Origin: Glaciecola sp965660815
GTDB taxonomy: Bacteria > Pseudomonadota > Gammaproteobacteria > Enterobacterales > Alteromonadaceae
Assembly: GCA_965660815.1 (NCBI GenBank)
Contig: CBFIBG010000089.1
Span: 1 to 64,000 of the forward strand
Length of the DNA stretch: 64,000 nucleotides
Direction of reading: 5' to 3'
Numbering within the stretch: the first letter of the stretch is position 1; the number at the start of each line of letters is the position of its first letter. Positions 54,217 to 62,584 of this stretch are shown here, in pieces. A program made the translations under genes and the position numbers. Under the pieces are notes generated by a model. The model made no database searches. It had not been told where the DNA came from and saw only the letters and a program-made list of their open reading frames with translations.

Positions 54217-54918
54217 TCATTCGTCTAAGTTGATGTCTGTTATTGGCCTAACAGCATCTAATTTGAATCCCGCTTGGCTATTTAACTCTTGTTGTAACTC
54301 ATTTAGCTGACGAGCAAAGAACACCTGGTCGTCATACCTTTGTTGATTTACAAATTGAATAAGCTCAGCAAAATCTTCTCGCCGTTCCTGACGACTTGAC
54401 GCCAACAGATAATCTGTAAACTGTTTATTCGTCGCCATCTGTTGTTGTTGTAACGAGTCTAAGTATTGCGCCAATAATTGCTGATTGGCCTGTTGGTAAT
54501 CATTCAGACGCTCTCGCACCATCAGCTGAACCTGCTCTTGCAAACCTTGTTTAGAAAATTGAGCGGAAAAGCCCATAGACAACCGGCCGTCTTCCACGTG
54601 AACGTTTAGCCCGCTCAGCACCATAAAAACAGCTAAAATAGAGCAAGCTAATGAAGCGAACGAGAGCCCATTAACGTGCCACCATCCTATTTTTTCTGCT
54701 CTGTGAAAAGTGGATTCTTTGTCCCACACAGGAACTGAAGTAGCTGAGGCGGTCTCATTTAGCATTGCCATATAGTTGGCTTGTTCTACGGTTTCAGCGA
54801 ATGCTTTGTCAGACGCGCAAAGTTCGTTAAATTGGGCTCGATCTGCTGCCGACAACCGGTCTTCTAAAAAAGCGGCCAATAGCTCACTTTTATGATTATC
54901 ACTATTTGAGTTAGCCAT
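54217..54918 (-). CDS. Probable membrane anti-sigma factor
   Basis: A 233-residue protein. The N-terminal cytoplasmic part (HKSELLAAFLEDRLSAADRAQFNELCASDKAFAETVEQ) resembles the anti-sigma domains that grip ECF factors, though without an HxxxCxxC zinc motif. One membrane helix lies at about 72-93 (LSFASLACSILAVFMVLSG). The periplasmic domain is about 130 residues, very rich in Gln and helical (QQANQQLLAQYLDSLQQQQM). The ATG at 54916-54918 follows AAGGAGCAGAG and overlaps the sigma gene stop by eight bases. It would hold the sigma factor until an envelope signal triggers release. Confidence 0.8.
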   Translation of the reverse strand: MANSNSDNHKSELLAAFLEDRLSAADRAQFNELCASDKAFAETVEQANYMAMLNETASATSVPVWDKESTFHRAEKIGWWHVNGLSFASLACSILAVFMVLSGLNVHVEDGRLSMGFSAQFSKQGLQEQVQLMVRERLNDYQQANQQLLAQYLDSLQQQQMATNKQFTDYLLASSRQERREDFAELIQFVNQQRYDDQVFFARQLNELQQELNSQAGFKLDAVRPITDINLDE

Positions 54919-55537
54919 GCTCTGCTCCTTTTTGAGTTTGTTGTTCAACCGAGTTTGAGTAAGCTTTCAAACTATTTAGCGCAGCGTATAATCGAGATTT
55001 AGCCGTATTGGTAGAAATATCCAACTGTTCTGAAATTTCACTGAATGTGAATTGGCTATAAAATTTTAACTCCACGATTAACCTTTGATGAATTGGTAAC
55101 TTTTGTAACAAAGTCAGTAGTTGTTCATTTGCTTGCAAATGATAAAAATACTCTTCTGGTCCCTGTGTCTGTAGCGCCTCGGTTTTATAAAAAGCTTCAA
55201 TATTACTTGCTTGTGTTGGTTCTTCATCTGTGACGTTATTGGAAAACTGATCTAAATTTGCATCTACTCGTCTGCGTCTGAAAAAATCCATACATTTAAA
55301 GTGCGCTATTTTAAATAACCAATTTTTAAAACTGCTTCTTGACTGATAATTCCCCAAGCTGTTAAACACGGCGAGAAATACTTCTTGCATCAAGTCTTTA
55401 GCATCCTCAGTATTTCCAGTCATCCTTAAACAGTAATTGAATATTGGTCTTTCATATTTACTGATCAACGACAACCATGCGCGCTTGTGCCCACTCAATG
55501 CCTTTTTAATTAATCGTTCGTCGCTTTGGGTAAACAA
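54911..55537 (-). CDS. ECF sigma factor (sigma-70 family)
   Basis: A 208-residue extracytoplasmic-function sigma factor. Region 2: WLSLISKYERPIFNYCLRMTGNTEDAKDLMQEVFLAVF and SFKNWLFKIAHFKCMDFFRRRR. Region 4: LPIHQRLIVELKFYSQFTFSEISEQLDISTNTAKSRLYAALNSLK. The linker between them (DANLDQFSNNVTDEEPTQASNIEAFYKTEALQ) is longer than usual. No ATG is available near the start; TTG at 55535-55537 is used. It is first of a three-gene operon (sigma, anti-sigma, coiled coil) and divergent from the giant membrane protein. Confidence 0.93.
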   Translation of the reverse strand: MFTQSDERLIKKALSGHKRAWLSLISKYERPIFNYCLRMTGNTEDAKDLMQEVFLAVFNSLGNYQSRSSFKNWLFKIAHFKCMDFFRRRRVDANLDQFSNNVTDEEPTQASNIEAFYKTEALQTQGPEEYFYHLQANEQLLTLLQKLPIHQRLIVELKFYSQFTFSEISEQLDISTNTAKSRLYAALNSLKAYSNSVEQQTQKGAEHG

Positions 55538-55641
55538 AATAATCGTCTCAATTTTTCAAAATATTTAGTTGTCTTTAATAGCAAATTTTTGTTGAGCCAA
55601 TCTCAGCAAAAAACGCAAAGAAATTGCGGTATACCGTTAAA

Positions 55642-55666
55642 GTCGTAAGAGAGATAAAAAAAGTTT
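55642..55666 (-). promoter_or_regulatory. Candidate ECF-type promoter for the sigma operon
   Basis: On the minus strand AAACTT is followed after 15 bases by CGAC, about 105 bp before the sigma start. An AAC-type -35 and CGNC-type -10 with this spacing are usual for ECF promoters and would fit autoregulation. The -35 is imperfect and the call is tentative. The rest of 55538-56130 (about 590 bp) is AT-rich with no gene seen and must also hold the promoter of the divergent giant gene. Confidence 0.3.
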
Positions 55667-56130
55667 GGAAATTTTCATTTTTTTACACGACCTAACATAG
55701 ACCGAACATTGTTGTTTAAAAACATAAATACCCTATGAACTTGTATTTTCATTTTTATAGGTGTAGTTTTTAGGCAATGCTCACGATTAATGCCAATAAA
55801 ACGCTTATATCACAATAGACTGAAACAACGTGGTTGCTAAATATTAGTCAAACATTGATATAACGAATTATGCAGATAGCGTTTTATCTAAGCGTGTTCA
55901 GGTTTGCTAGACAAAACTATAAAAATAGAAAGCATATTAACCGCTGTCTTGTCGCCGTTGGCCTCTCAAGCCAATAATATAGTTGCTTCAAGGTGTTCAA
56001 AGATTTTTAAGCTAAATGAATTACAATAGAAAAAGCACTAGGCACTCTTTCGATTCCTATTCATTAGCGCTCACATTATAGTTTTGATCGTATTTGGCAA
56101 ATTTTTTAATTTGCGAAAGGGTCAACCACT

Positions 56131-59100
56131 ATGAGTCCGTTTAAAAGGAACGTAACAAGGGTCGTTATTTTTAGCACTATAGTGTTAATCAGTGCTGTGA
56201 TCTCAACCGCCATTTACTACCTCAAAACAAAGACCAATGAACAGACTCAAAATCAATTGCAGTTTAGGCAATTAAATATTGCTTCTACCTCTATTGATCA
56301 ATCAATTCGCAAACTAATTAACATCAGTGATTACTTTAAAAAGAACATTTCATGTGATGCTACTAATATGGCGCCAGGCGCTGTTGATGACAATAAGTGG
56401 TTCAGAACGTGTAAATCAGTGGTTGAAAACCGCATTAATCAAATTAACCAGAGCGAAGATCTAAAAAGCATAAAACTGGTGGATATAATCTCACCAAAAG
56501 CGAACCGCGAAAGCACTCAAGCCAACAATGTTTCACCAGAGCAACGCATCAAAAGCAATAATAATGGAACGTCAATTCTGTTAGGAGATAACGGAGAGAC
56601 ACTGATAAACACGCAAATTAGCTTGAAAATTAATCCTCTTGCCAACCAGGGGGCTGACATCAAGCTAAATCATTTAAATGTCACTTTAAGTATTGACTCA
56701 AAAGACTTTATTCCCTCCGATATGGGATTATTTTCGATTGTTTTTATTACCACTCAACAAGGAGATATACTGGGTAGAAAAGATTTCTTTAATAACGGTA
56801 CCAGTGCTGTAGATTTAAACTTTGCCTCATTTAAAGAAATACTTAAAACAGCTGAAAATCAACCAAGCTTTGGCAATGTCAGTAGTATGCGAGATGTGAA
56901 CATTGCTGGGGTCGATTATCGACTGTATATACAGCCCCTTCCCAAAAAAGACATATGGGCAAGCGATGCCCAAAAAGTGTTAATTGGCATGGTGGAGCTG
57001 TCTACTATTAACTTAAATAAATTGCTGCTATCCCCACAAACCATTATGTGGGCAGTATTGTTAATGCTGCTGTTGATCAGTTTTACGCCTTTATTAAAAA
57101 TTAGGTTCGTCACCAACCGATACGCATTTACCAAGAATGATGTGAGTCAAGTCGCCATTTCGCTAGTGCTGGTTGCTGGAATTTTGAGTATAGGATCAAG
57201 TCAGCAAATGTTCGCGCGATACTTTCTGGACACTAAAAAAGAACAAGCCAAACATATCCATCAGCAAATAATCAATGACTTTGAATCTGAAGTTAACGCT
57301 TTGGTCGATTTCGTATTTAACGATAAATACCTAACGCAAAATAAATTAGAGGAGTTTAAAGCCACAAATGGTAGCCATAGGAATATTAGAAACGAGTCAC
57401 TGGCATTCTTCAATGACACTCAAAATACCGAAAATGGCGAAGCGCAGTCATATTATATTCTCGAGCAAATTGGTAAATTATCCGAGCAGGCTGTTTTTCC
57501 AGAAAATTCGGCCATCCACTATATAAAAGACGACCTGTTCATAAACGCCCCAATTAACTTGAGCAAACGTGACTATTTTAATCGCACAATTTCATGTCAA
57601 ACGTGGGAGCTCCCTAGCCTGACCAAAAAAGCAGAAAATGAGGCTAATTGTAAGCACTCACTCTATATACAAAGAATAAATAACATAGAAGATGGCAGAA
57701 AGAACACTATGTTGTCGATGCCACTGTTTGAGAAAAAAACCGACCCAAACAAAGAAATCGCTATATTCAATTCTAAGTTAAAAACATTCAGTGATCGAGT
57801 TTTGCCCATGAACTTTGGTTATGCTGTTTTCTCTGATGATGGCCAAGTACTGTATCACAGTGACGACAAAGTAAGTTTAGTGCAAAATATATTTGTCGAA
57901 ACAGAGCAAAACCAACAACTGATTGAAACAGCTCGAAATCAAACATCGAAAAAGCATCCAATCTCTTTAACCGTAAAATATGCAGGCAAGGAACACCTGT
58001 TTGTTACATCACCGATGATGGACCAAACTCAGGCAAACAGCATCCCTTGGACGCTAGTAGTGTTTTACGATGAAAGTGACATGGCTATGAATAATATGAT
58101 TTTAGTGTTCTTAGCCATTTTTACCTTTTTCATTATTGTATTTCCAATCTTCTTCTTGATGCGGTTTTTAGCCGCCCAATCGCTTTGGGCAAAATGCCTC
58201 TATTTTAACTCCAGTAAACAAAAGCGATATCGAGTTTGGGCAAGTTTTTTTGCAGCGGTATCTATATTTTGCCTGTTCTCTATGGGATTAGTTGATGAAC
58301 TCATGCTCCGAATTTTACTTTGGTTAATTTGCGCATTTGGGTTAGTGGTATTTATGCTTCGTGTTAACCGATGTCCTGTCAGCATATTTTCTGTCGTCCG
58401 ACGACCACACGTCATTCTTTTAGCAGTGATCGCAACAGTTACTCTGTTATCAACCGCTGTCGATAACTTAGATTTACCAATCACTGGTACGAATATAGTG
58501 TTTGCAGCAATTGGAGCAATGATTTTAGTGGCGACTTATGCAGCATTAACCAATCAAGTTCCTGACCTAATTTCAAAGAAACTAAAATTACAGCTAAGAA
58601 GTAACCCTCCAAATGATGGAAAAATACGGTTCATGAAAAACGCGGACGATAAACGATACTCAAAAGGCTACGTCTGCTATCTACTGTCTTTGGTATTTTT
58701 CACTGGTGCCGTACCCGCATTGCTGATTGTCAATAGCACGCATGGGTATCTACTTCAAAGACAAGCTCAAATGCAAAGCCAAGCGCTCAACCATTCAGTG
58801 TCTGAATACGCTACAAGACAATCTCAATATTTAGATTATCTGGAAATCAATGAAGAAAACATTCGAGAAGCAAGAACTAACTGGACATCATCCTATCAAC
58901 TTGAGCAGTTGTTTTTACCTTCATTAATGAAGGACCTCACCAACGAAAAGTATTTAGATTACATCACCGATAAAAAAACAGAATTAGCTCCGTTTGATTA
59001 CTCACGAGGCCAAAACCGAATCAAAGTTAATGCAGCAGAACAAGATGACATGTCTAGCTATCCATGGATCTATTACAGTTTTGAACATATGCCATTTAAA

Positions 59101-60618
59101 CCTCAAGGAGTGTCTAATGTATCAGACGATTTATTGGATTACATTTTTTCTACATTATCTATTCAAGATTCACTGGGTACAAAGCTTACATATTTAGCGC
59201 TTGAAGAGCAGACTTTGGGTACTTCTGACGGTAAAAATACGGTCAACATGGTGTTTAGACCCGACCACTATATGATCCATGCGTCTTCACATTCACCAAA
59301 CACCTTGGTTGGTTTATTGATTATTTTGTTTATCTTGTACAAGACCATCGACGATATCATTGTGAAGCGACTCCTAGGCGAGCATATTCCAGACCACTTC
59401 CGAGTTGTTAGGCCAAGCGATGCTTACTCTGATAAACTGAATAGATGGCCATTCTTGCGCAAATTAGCGTCTAACTTGTCGGCACACCAAGAGTTAGGCA
59501 CTGACGCAGTTAGAGAAGGTTTGAATCAATACCAGCACATTCACATATTGCTTTTAAACGCCAATCGAACGTCTACACTGGCCTTGCTTGAAGAATTGAA
59601 TATTAGCCCCTATGGTGACAAAACGCTTCATATTAAAGACTTACTAGAAACCAACGCTGGCCTATTTGTTTTTGAAGATAAGCTTAATTTTGAATTGCAA
59701 AAACAGCCTACAAGAGTAATCACTTTAGCCATTGGGGGGATTGATGAACTTTCCAATCAACCCACTTTAAGAGGCCTTGCATTAGATTTGCTTAGGACCT
59801 TAGTTGAAAACAAACGGATTAATGTCGTATTAATCGCGGAAACGGCACCTGGTTATCGTTTGTTAAGACAGCATGCCTATGCACAGGTCTTAACATCTGC
59901 TGATGACACCAGTTTAATGAAAGTGGATGAAAAACTGGCTTGGTCAAAACTCTTATCTCAGTTTGATAAAGAATATATTTGGTCTCCGGCTCAAAAACAC
60001 AACATATCTAACCCAATGAATATCAAACGAGTTGTAGAGCATGAAAGTTTTGGATGGAAAGAGCTAAAAGAAGTAAGAGAAAAATTTTACGATTACCATA
60101 GACGAATAAAAAGCCGGAATTCAAGTATTGAAGACATACAGGACTATTGGCTTCCTGAACAAGTGATCGAGTTTTTCTTAGTGCAAGCTGGACCTTTGTA
60201 TAGAAAGCACTGGGAACTATGCACCATCGATGAGAAAATCGCGCTTTATCAGCTTGCTTCAGGCGCCCACATTAACCCGGCAAACGACTCGGTACTCCAA
60301 CACTTAATTAGACGAGGCTTTATCTATAGGGATACGGGCTGGGCAATCGTTAATGAAAGCTTTCGACAGTTTATTCTATCGGCTGAAAGCGAACGAGTAG
60401 TAGCCGACTGGATGGATATGACTCGCTCTGGATTATGGCCAGTGGTTCGCATTCCATTATTCATAATCATGTTTGTGTTGATCGTATTGGTTATTTATTC
60501 AAGCGGGTTCACCTTCAACTCTGTGCTTGGTGTGGCGACTACGACATTAGGCATAATACCCTTGCTATTAAAAAATATTGCTATGATACGCGGAGCGCCT
60601 GTATCCTCGTCTGAATAA
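56131..60618 (+). CDS. Giant membrane sensor with Cache-like domains and Walker A-less NTPase-like module
   Basis: A 1495-residue protein. TM1 at about 11-31, a periplasmic domain to about 303, TM helices near 304-325 and 341-357, then a second periplasmic domain (358-653) ending in a Cache-like phrase (SIPWTLVVFYDES). A hydrophobic block of about six helices follows (654-678, 703-722, 725-745, 761-779, 787-807, 847-868), then a third periplasmic part (869-1056) and a helix at 1057-1073. The cytoplasmic part (1074-1436) has HIHILLLNANRTST where a P-loop is expected, but lacks its Gly and Lys; VITLAIGGIDEL resembles Walker B (Asp1205, Glu1206). A winged-helix-like stretch (WELCTIDEKIALYQLASG... 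RGFIYRDTGWAIVNESFRQFIL, 1361-1430) follows, then two closing helices. It is divergent from the sigma operon. Function unknown; signal sensing coupled to a pseudo-NTPase switch is inferred. Confidence 0.85.
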   Translation: MSPFKRNVTRVVIFSTIVLISAVISTAIYYLKTKTNEQTQNQLQFRQLNIASTSIDQSIRKLINISDYFKKNISCDATNMAPGAVDDNKWFRTCKSVVENRINQINQSEDLKSIKLVDIISPKANRESTQANNVSPEQRIKSNNNGTSILLGDNGETLINTQISLKINPLANQGADIKLNHLNVTLSIDSKDFIPSDMGLFSIVFITTQQGDILGRKDFFNNGTSAVDLNFASFKEILKTAENQPSFGNVSSMRDVNIAGVDYRLYIQPLPKKDIWASDAQKVLIGMVELSTINLNKLLLSPQTIMWAVLLMLLLISFTPLLKIRFVTNRYAFTKNDVSQVAISLVLVAGILSIGSSQQMFARYFLDTKKEQAKHIHQQIINDFESEVNALVDFVFNDKYLTQNKLEEFKATNGSHRNIRNESLAFFNDTQNTENGEAQSYYILEQIGKLSEQAVFPENSAIHYIKDDLFINAPINLSKRDYFNRTISCQTWELPSLTKKAENEANCKHSLYIQRINNIEDGRKNTMLSMPLFEKKTDPNKEIAIFNSKLKTFSDRVLPMNFGYAVFSDDGQVLYHSDDKVSLVQNIFVETEQNQQLIETARNQTSKKHPISLTVKYAGKEHLFVTSPMMDQTQANSIPWTLVVFYDESDMAMNNMILVFLAIFTFFIIVFPIFFLMRFLAAQSLWAKCLYFNSSKQKRYRVWASFFAAVSIFCLFSMGLVDELMLRILLWLICAFGLVVFMLRVNRCPVSIFSVVRRPHVILLAVIATVTLLSTAVDNLDLPITGTNIVFAAIGAMILVATYAALTNQVPDLISKKLKLQLRSNPPNDGKIRFMKNADDKRYSKGYVCYLLSLVFFTGAVPALLIVNSTHGYLLQRQAQMQSQALNHSVSEYATRQSQYLDYLEINEENIREARTNWTSSYQLEQLFLPSLMKDLTNEKYLDYITDKKTELAPFDYSRGQNRIKVNAAEQDDMSSYPWIYYSFEHMPFKPQGVSNVSDDLLDYIFSTLSIQDSLGTKLTYLALEEQTLGTSDGKNTVNMVFRPDHYMIHASSHSPNTLVGLLIILFILYKTIDDIIVKRLLGEHIPDHFRVVRPSDAYSDKLNRWPFLRKLASNLSAHQELGTDAVREGLNQYQHIHILLLNANRTSTLALLEELNISPYGDKTLHIKDLLETNAGLFVFEDKLNFELQKQPTRVITLAIGGIDELSNQPTLRGLALDLLRTLVENKRINVVLIAETAPGYRLLRQHAYAQVLTSADDTSLMKVDEKLAWSKLLSQFDKEYIWSPAQKHNISNPMNIKRVVEHESFGWKELKEVREKFYDYHRRIKSRNSSIEDIQDYWLPEQVIEFFLVQAGPLYRKHWELCTIDEKIALYQLASGAHINPANDSVLQHLIRRGFIYRDTGWAIVNESFRQFILSAESERVVADWMDMTRSGLWPVVRIPLFIIMFVLIVLVIYSSGFTFNSVLGVATTTLGIIPLLLKNIAMIRGAPVSSSE

Positions 60619-60650
60619 TCAATATACTTTGACTAAAGGCGCATCTAAAT

Positions 60651-61322
60651 TTGATTTCTAAATTACCAAAGTGGGTTGAGGTTGGCGCCTTTGTTTTAGC
60701 CCTTGTCGCTGGCTGCGTTAATGCCGTTGGCTTACTTAGTTTTGAGCATCAGTCAGTTTCCCATTTATCAGGCACAGCCACTTTACTCGGAACGAACATC
60801 ATAGGGAATTCGTCTCCCGTTTCTGTGAGTGTTATTCATTTAATTGGCATATTATTAGCATTTCTAACGGGCTCTGTTATCGCTGGATATCTACTTCACG
60901 GAAGCTCACTTAAATTAGGCAAACACTATGACACGACTTTATTCATCGAAGCCATGCTGTTGCTAATTGCATTTGGATTTTTACATAATGAGTCTTTTGT
61001 CGGCCACTTTTTCGCTTCCGCTGCATGTGGTCTTCAAAATGCATTGGCCACCACTTATAGTGGCGCAATTATAAGGACTACCCATGTAACAGGGATATTC
61101 ACCGACCTTGGTATAAGCTTTGGCGAGTTTTTACATGGTAAATCGCTAGACCAACGCAAGGTAAAACTATTTATCATTATTATTGTCGGCTTCATAACTG
61201 GAGGAAGCTTTGGGGCATATTTGTATTACCATTTTCAATTTTTGGCTTTATTGTACCCTTCAGGCATATGCTTATTTTTAGCTTTAAGCTATAAAATTTA
61301 CTCAAAACGTCCCCAAAAATAA
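60651..61322 (+). CDS. DUF1275 (YoaK) family membrane protein
   Basis: A 223-residue integral membrane protein with six hydrophobic helices. The family pattern GCVNAVGLLSFEHQSVSHLSGTATLLG near the start, GLQNALATTYSGAIIRTTHVTGIFTDLG in the middle and the FGAYLYY end are typical of DUF1275/YoaK proteins, whose function is not established. The start is TTG at 60651, after AAAGGCG; no ATG is available nearby. It follows the giant gene by 32 bp and may be co-transcribed with it. Confidence 0.9.
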   Translation: MISKLPKWVEVGAFVLALVAGCVNAVGLLSFEHQSVSHLSGTATLLGTNIIGNSSPVSVSVIHLIGILLAFLTGSVIAGYLLHGSSLKLGKHYDTTLFIEAMLLLIAFGFLHNESFVGHFFASAACGLQNALATTYSGAIIRTTHVTGIFTDLGISFGEFLHGKSLDQRKVKLFIIIIVGFITGGSFGAYLYYHFQFLALLYPSGICLFLALSYKIYSKRPQK

Positions 61323-61700
61323 AAGTAAATGCATAAGATAATTGCATAATGCAACGCAAAATAGAATTCAAAATGCAAGCCTGCTGGATAACCTTTAATC
61401 CTTGATGAGCCCCAAAACTTGTTAAAAGGAGCTATTTAGCCTATCTAAGATGAAATTTAATTTTATGAAATAACTGGCACAACTGATGCTAGGTCATAAG
61501 TGACGCCACGTTCTTAAAAGGAACTAGCGCAATTAATGCTGCTGTTAACTCAATGAAAAAGTCACAAGCAAAGCTTCTAATTCTTTCTGGTCAGAAGCAT
61601 GTGCTCTTTAGACTAATACTTTGAATAACATCATATGTGTTAGCTTACAATAAAGCTTGCATTCCTATGGGATTTTTTAATTAAATATATGGAAAATAAA
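61323..61700. other. Intergenic region with imperfect 50-bp-spaced repeats
   Basis: A 19-base motif occurs at 61472-61490 (AACTGGCACAACTGATGCT) and 61522-61540 (AACTAGCGCAATTAATGCT). The four differences are all transitions and the spacing is exactly 50 bp. No gene is seen; the end of the region holds the promoter of the PEP-CTERM gene. Confidence 0.5.
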
Positions 61701-62264
61701 ATGCAAATCAAAAACTTTTTAGCGCCTCTAGCTCTATGCGGTTTATTCGCCTCGGGAACTGCGCAAGCCATCTCTGGAGACAACCAAGACTTCACCATTT
61801 CTTACAAGGCCGTTGATATCGCTGACCAATTTGGTAAAGACTTATGGCACTACGAATATACAATTAGCGACTTTGACACTGATTGGGATTATTTTTATAT
61901 ACCCTTTTCGGCTTCCGATTATAATAATATATTTTCAGTTTCAGATCCTGATGGTTGGAAAATTGATGCCACTAGTCCTAAAGCTTTTGGGACTTTTGTA
62001 ATTCCTGGTAGTTATCAGGCGTCTTATTTAGAAGGTAACGCTCATGAATCAGAAAGCTTTATAACCCAATTCGAGTGGTTAGGGGATGATGTACCAGGAC
62101 CGCAAACCTGGCAAGTATATAAGGGTGGTAATATCATCACCAGTGGGACGACCCAGCTATCCACTCCTGTGGCAGCTGTACCTGAAGCTTCAACATACGC
62201 ATTGATGTTAGGCGGATTAGGAATAGTTGGTTTTATGACAAGACGTCGTAAGAATGCAGCTTAA
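61701..62264 (+). CDS. PEP-CTERM sorting domain protein
   Basis: A 187-residue exported protein. The signal peptide ends GTAQA. The mature body (GDNQDFTISYKAVDIADQFGKDLWHYEYTISDFDTDWDYFYIPF) looks like a beta sandwich with no catalytic motif. The C-terminus is a clear PEP-CTERM tail: VPEASTYALMLGGLGIVGFMTRRRK, with VPEAS in place of VPEPS. Exosortase would process it at the inner membrane, but no exosortase gene is in this window. The ATG at 61701 is preferred over one four codons earlier because GGAAAATAA precedes it. A strong terminator follows. Confidence 0.88.
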   Translation: MQIKNFLAPLALCGLFASGTAQAISGDNQDFTISYKAVDIADQFGKDLWHYEYTISDFDTDWDYFYIPFSASDYNNIFSVSDPDGWKIDATSPKAFGTFVIPGSYQASYLEGNAHESESFITQFEWLGDDVPGPQTWQVYKGGNIITSGTTQLSTPVAAVPEASTYALMLGGLGIVGFMTRRRKNAA

Positions 62265-62287
62265 TCCCTTTCACTAGACCCGATATA

Positions 62288-62312
62288 AAAACCCGCATCT
62301 AGCGGGTTTTTT
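62288..62312 (+). terminator. Rho-independent terminator after the PEP-CTERM gene
   Basis: AAACCCGC and GCGGGTTT pair around a five-base loop (ATCTA), followed by six T residues. It lies 24 bp past the stop. Confidence 0.9.
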
Positions 62313-62334
62313 GCACTCATTAAATCATGACCAA

Positions 62335-62463
62335 CAGGTACTACTTAAAGCCAAATTAGACGAAGCCATACAGTATGGTTTAAACCAATGGGAAAAACGG
62401 AAATTATATGCCTTATTTGGACGAATCAGCGTAGAAAATAATCGCTCAGAACGAGTCATAAAA
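62335..62463 (+). pseudogene. Remnant of an IS66-family transposase (C-terminal part)
   Basis: A short open stretch reads LDEAIQYGLNQWEKRKLYAL then FGRISVENNRSERVIK. The A-x-x-Y-x-LNQW and DGR-x-x-x-x-NNR-x-ER-x-I(K/R) patterns belong to the C-terminal catalytic part of IS66 TnpC transposases, including the terminal Glu of the DDE triad (ENNRSER). After VIK the family sequence (normally PFVIGR) is lost. No other transposase part or terminal repeats are seen, so this is a dead fragment marking past insertion. Confidence 0.68.
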
Positions 62464-62514
62464 ACTTCCCATAATTCAACATTTCAGCGACCCGATCGAA
62501 TCTAGAGTACAGTA

Positions 62515-62528
62515 CTACCAAAGGGTAG
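62515..62528. promoter_or_regulatory. Inverted repeat upstream of the CHASE-PAS gene
   Basis: CTACC-AAAG-GGTAG is a perfect five-pair inverted repeat, 57 bp before the ATG at 62585. It may be a dimer-binding operator. The regulator is unknown. Confidence 0.4.
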
Positions 62529-62584
62529 CATATTGTGTTAATTCCCCCTATACTCGGTATTTCAACGCTATCAAGTTTTTCATT

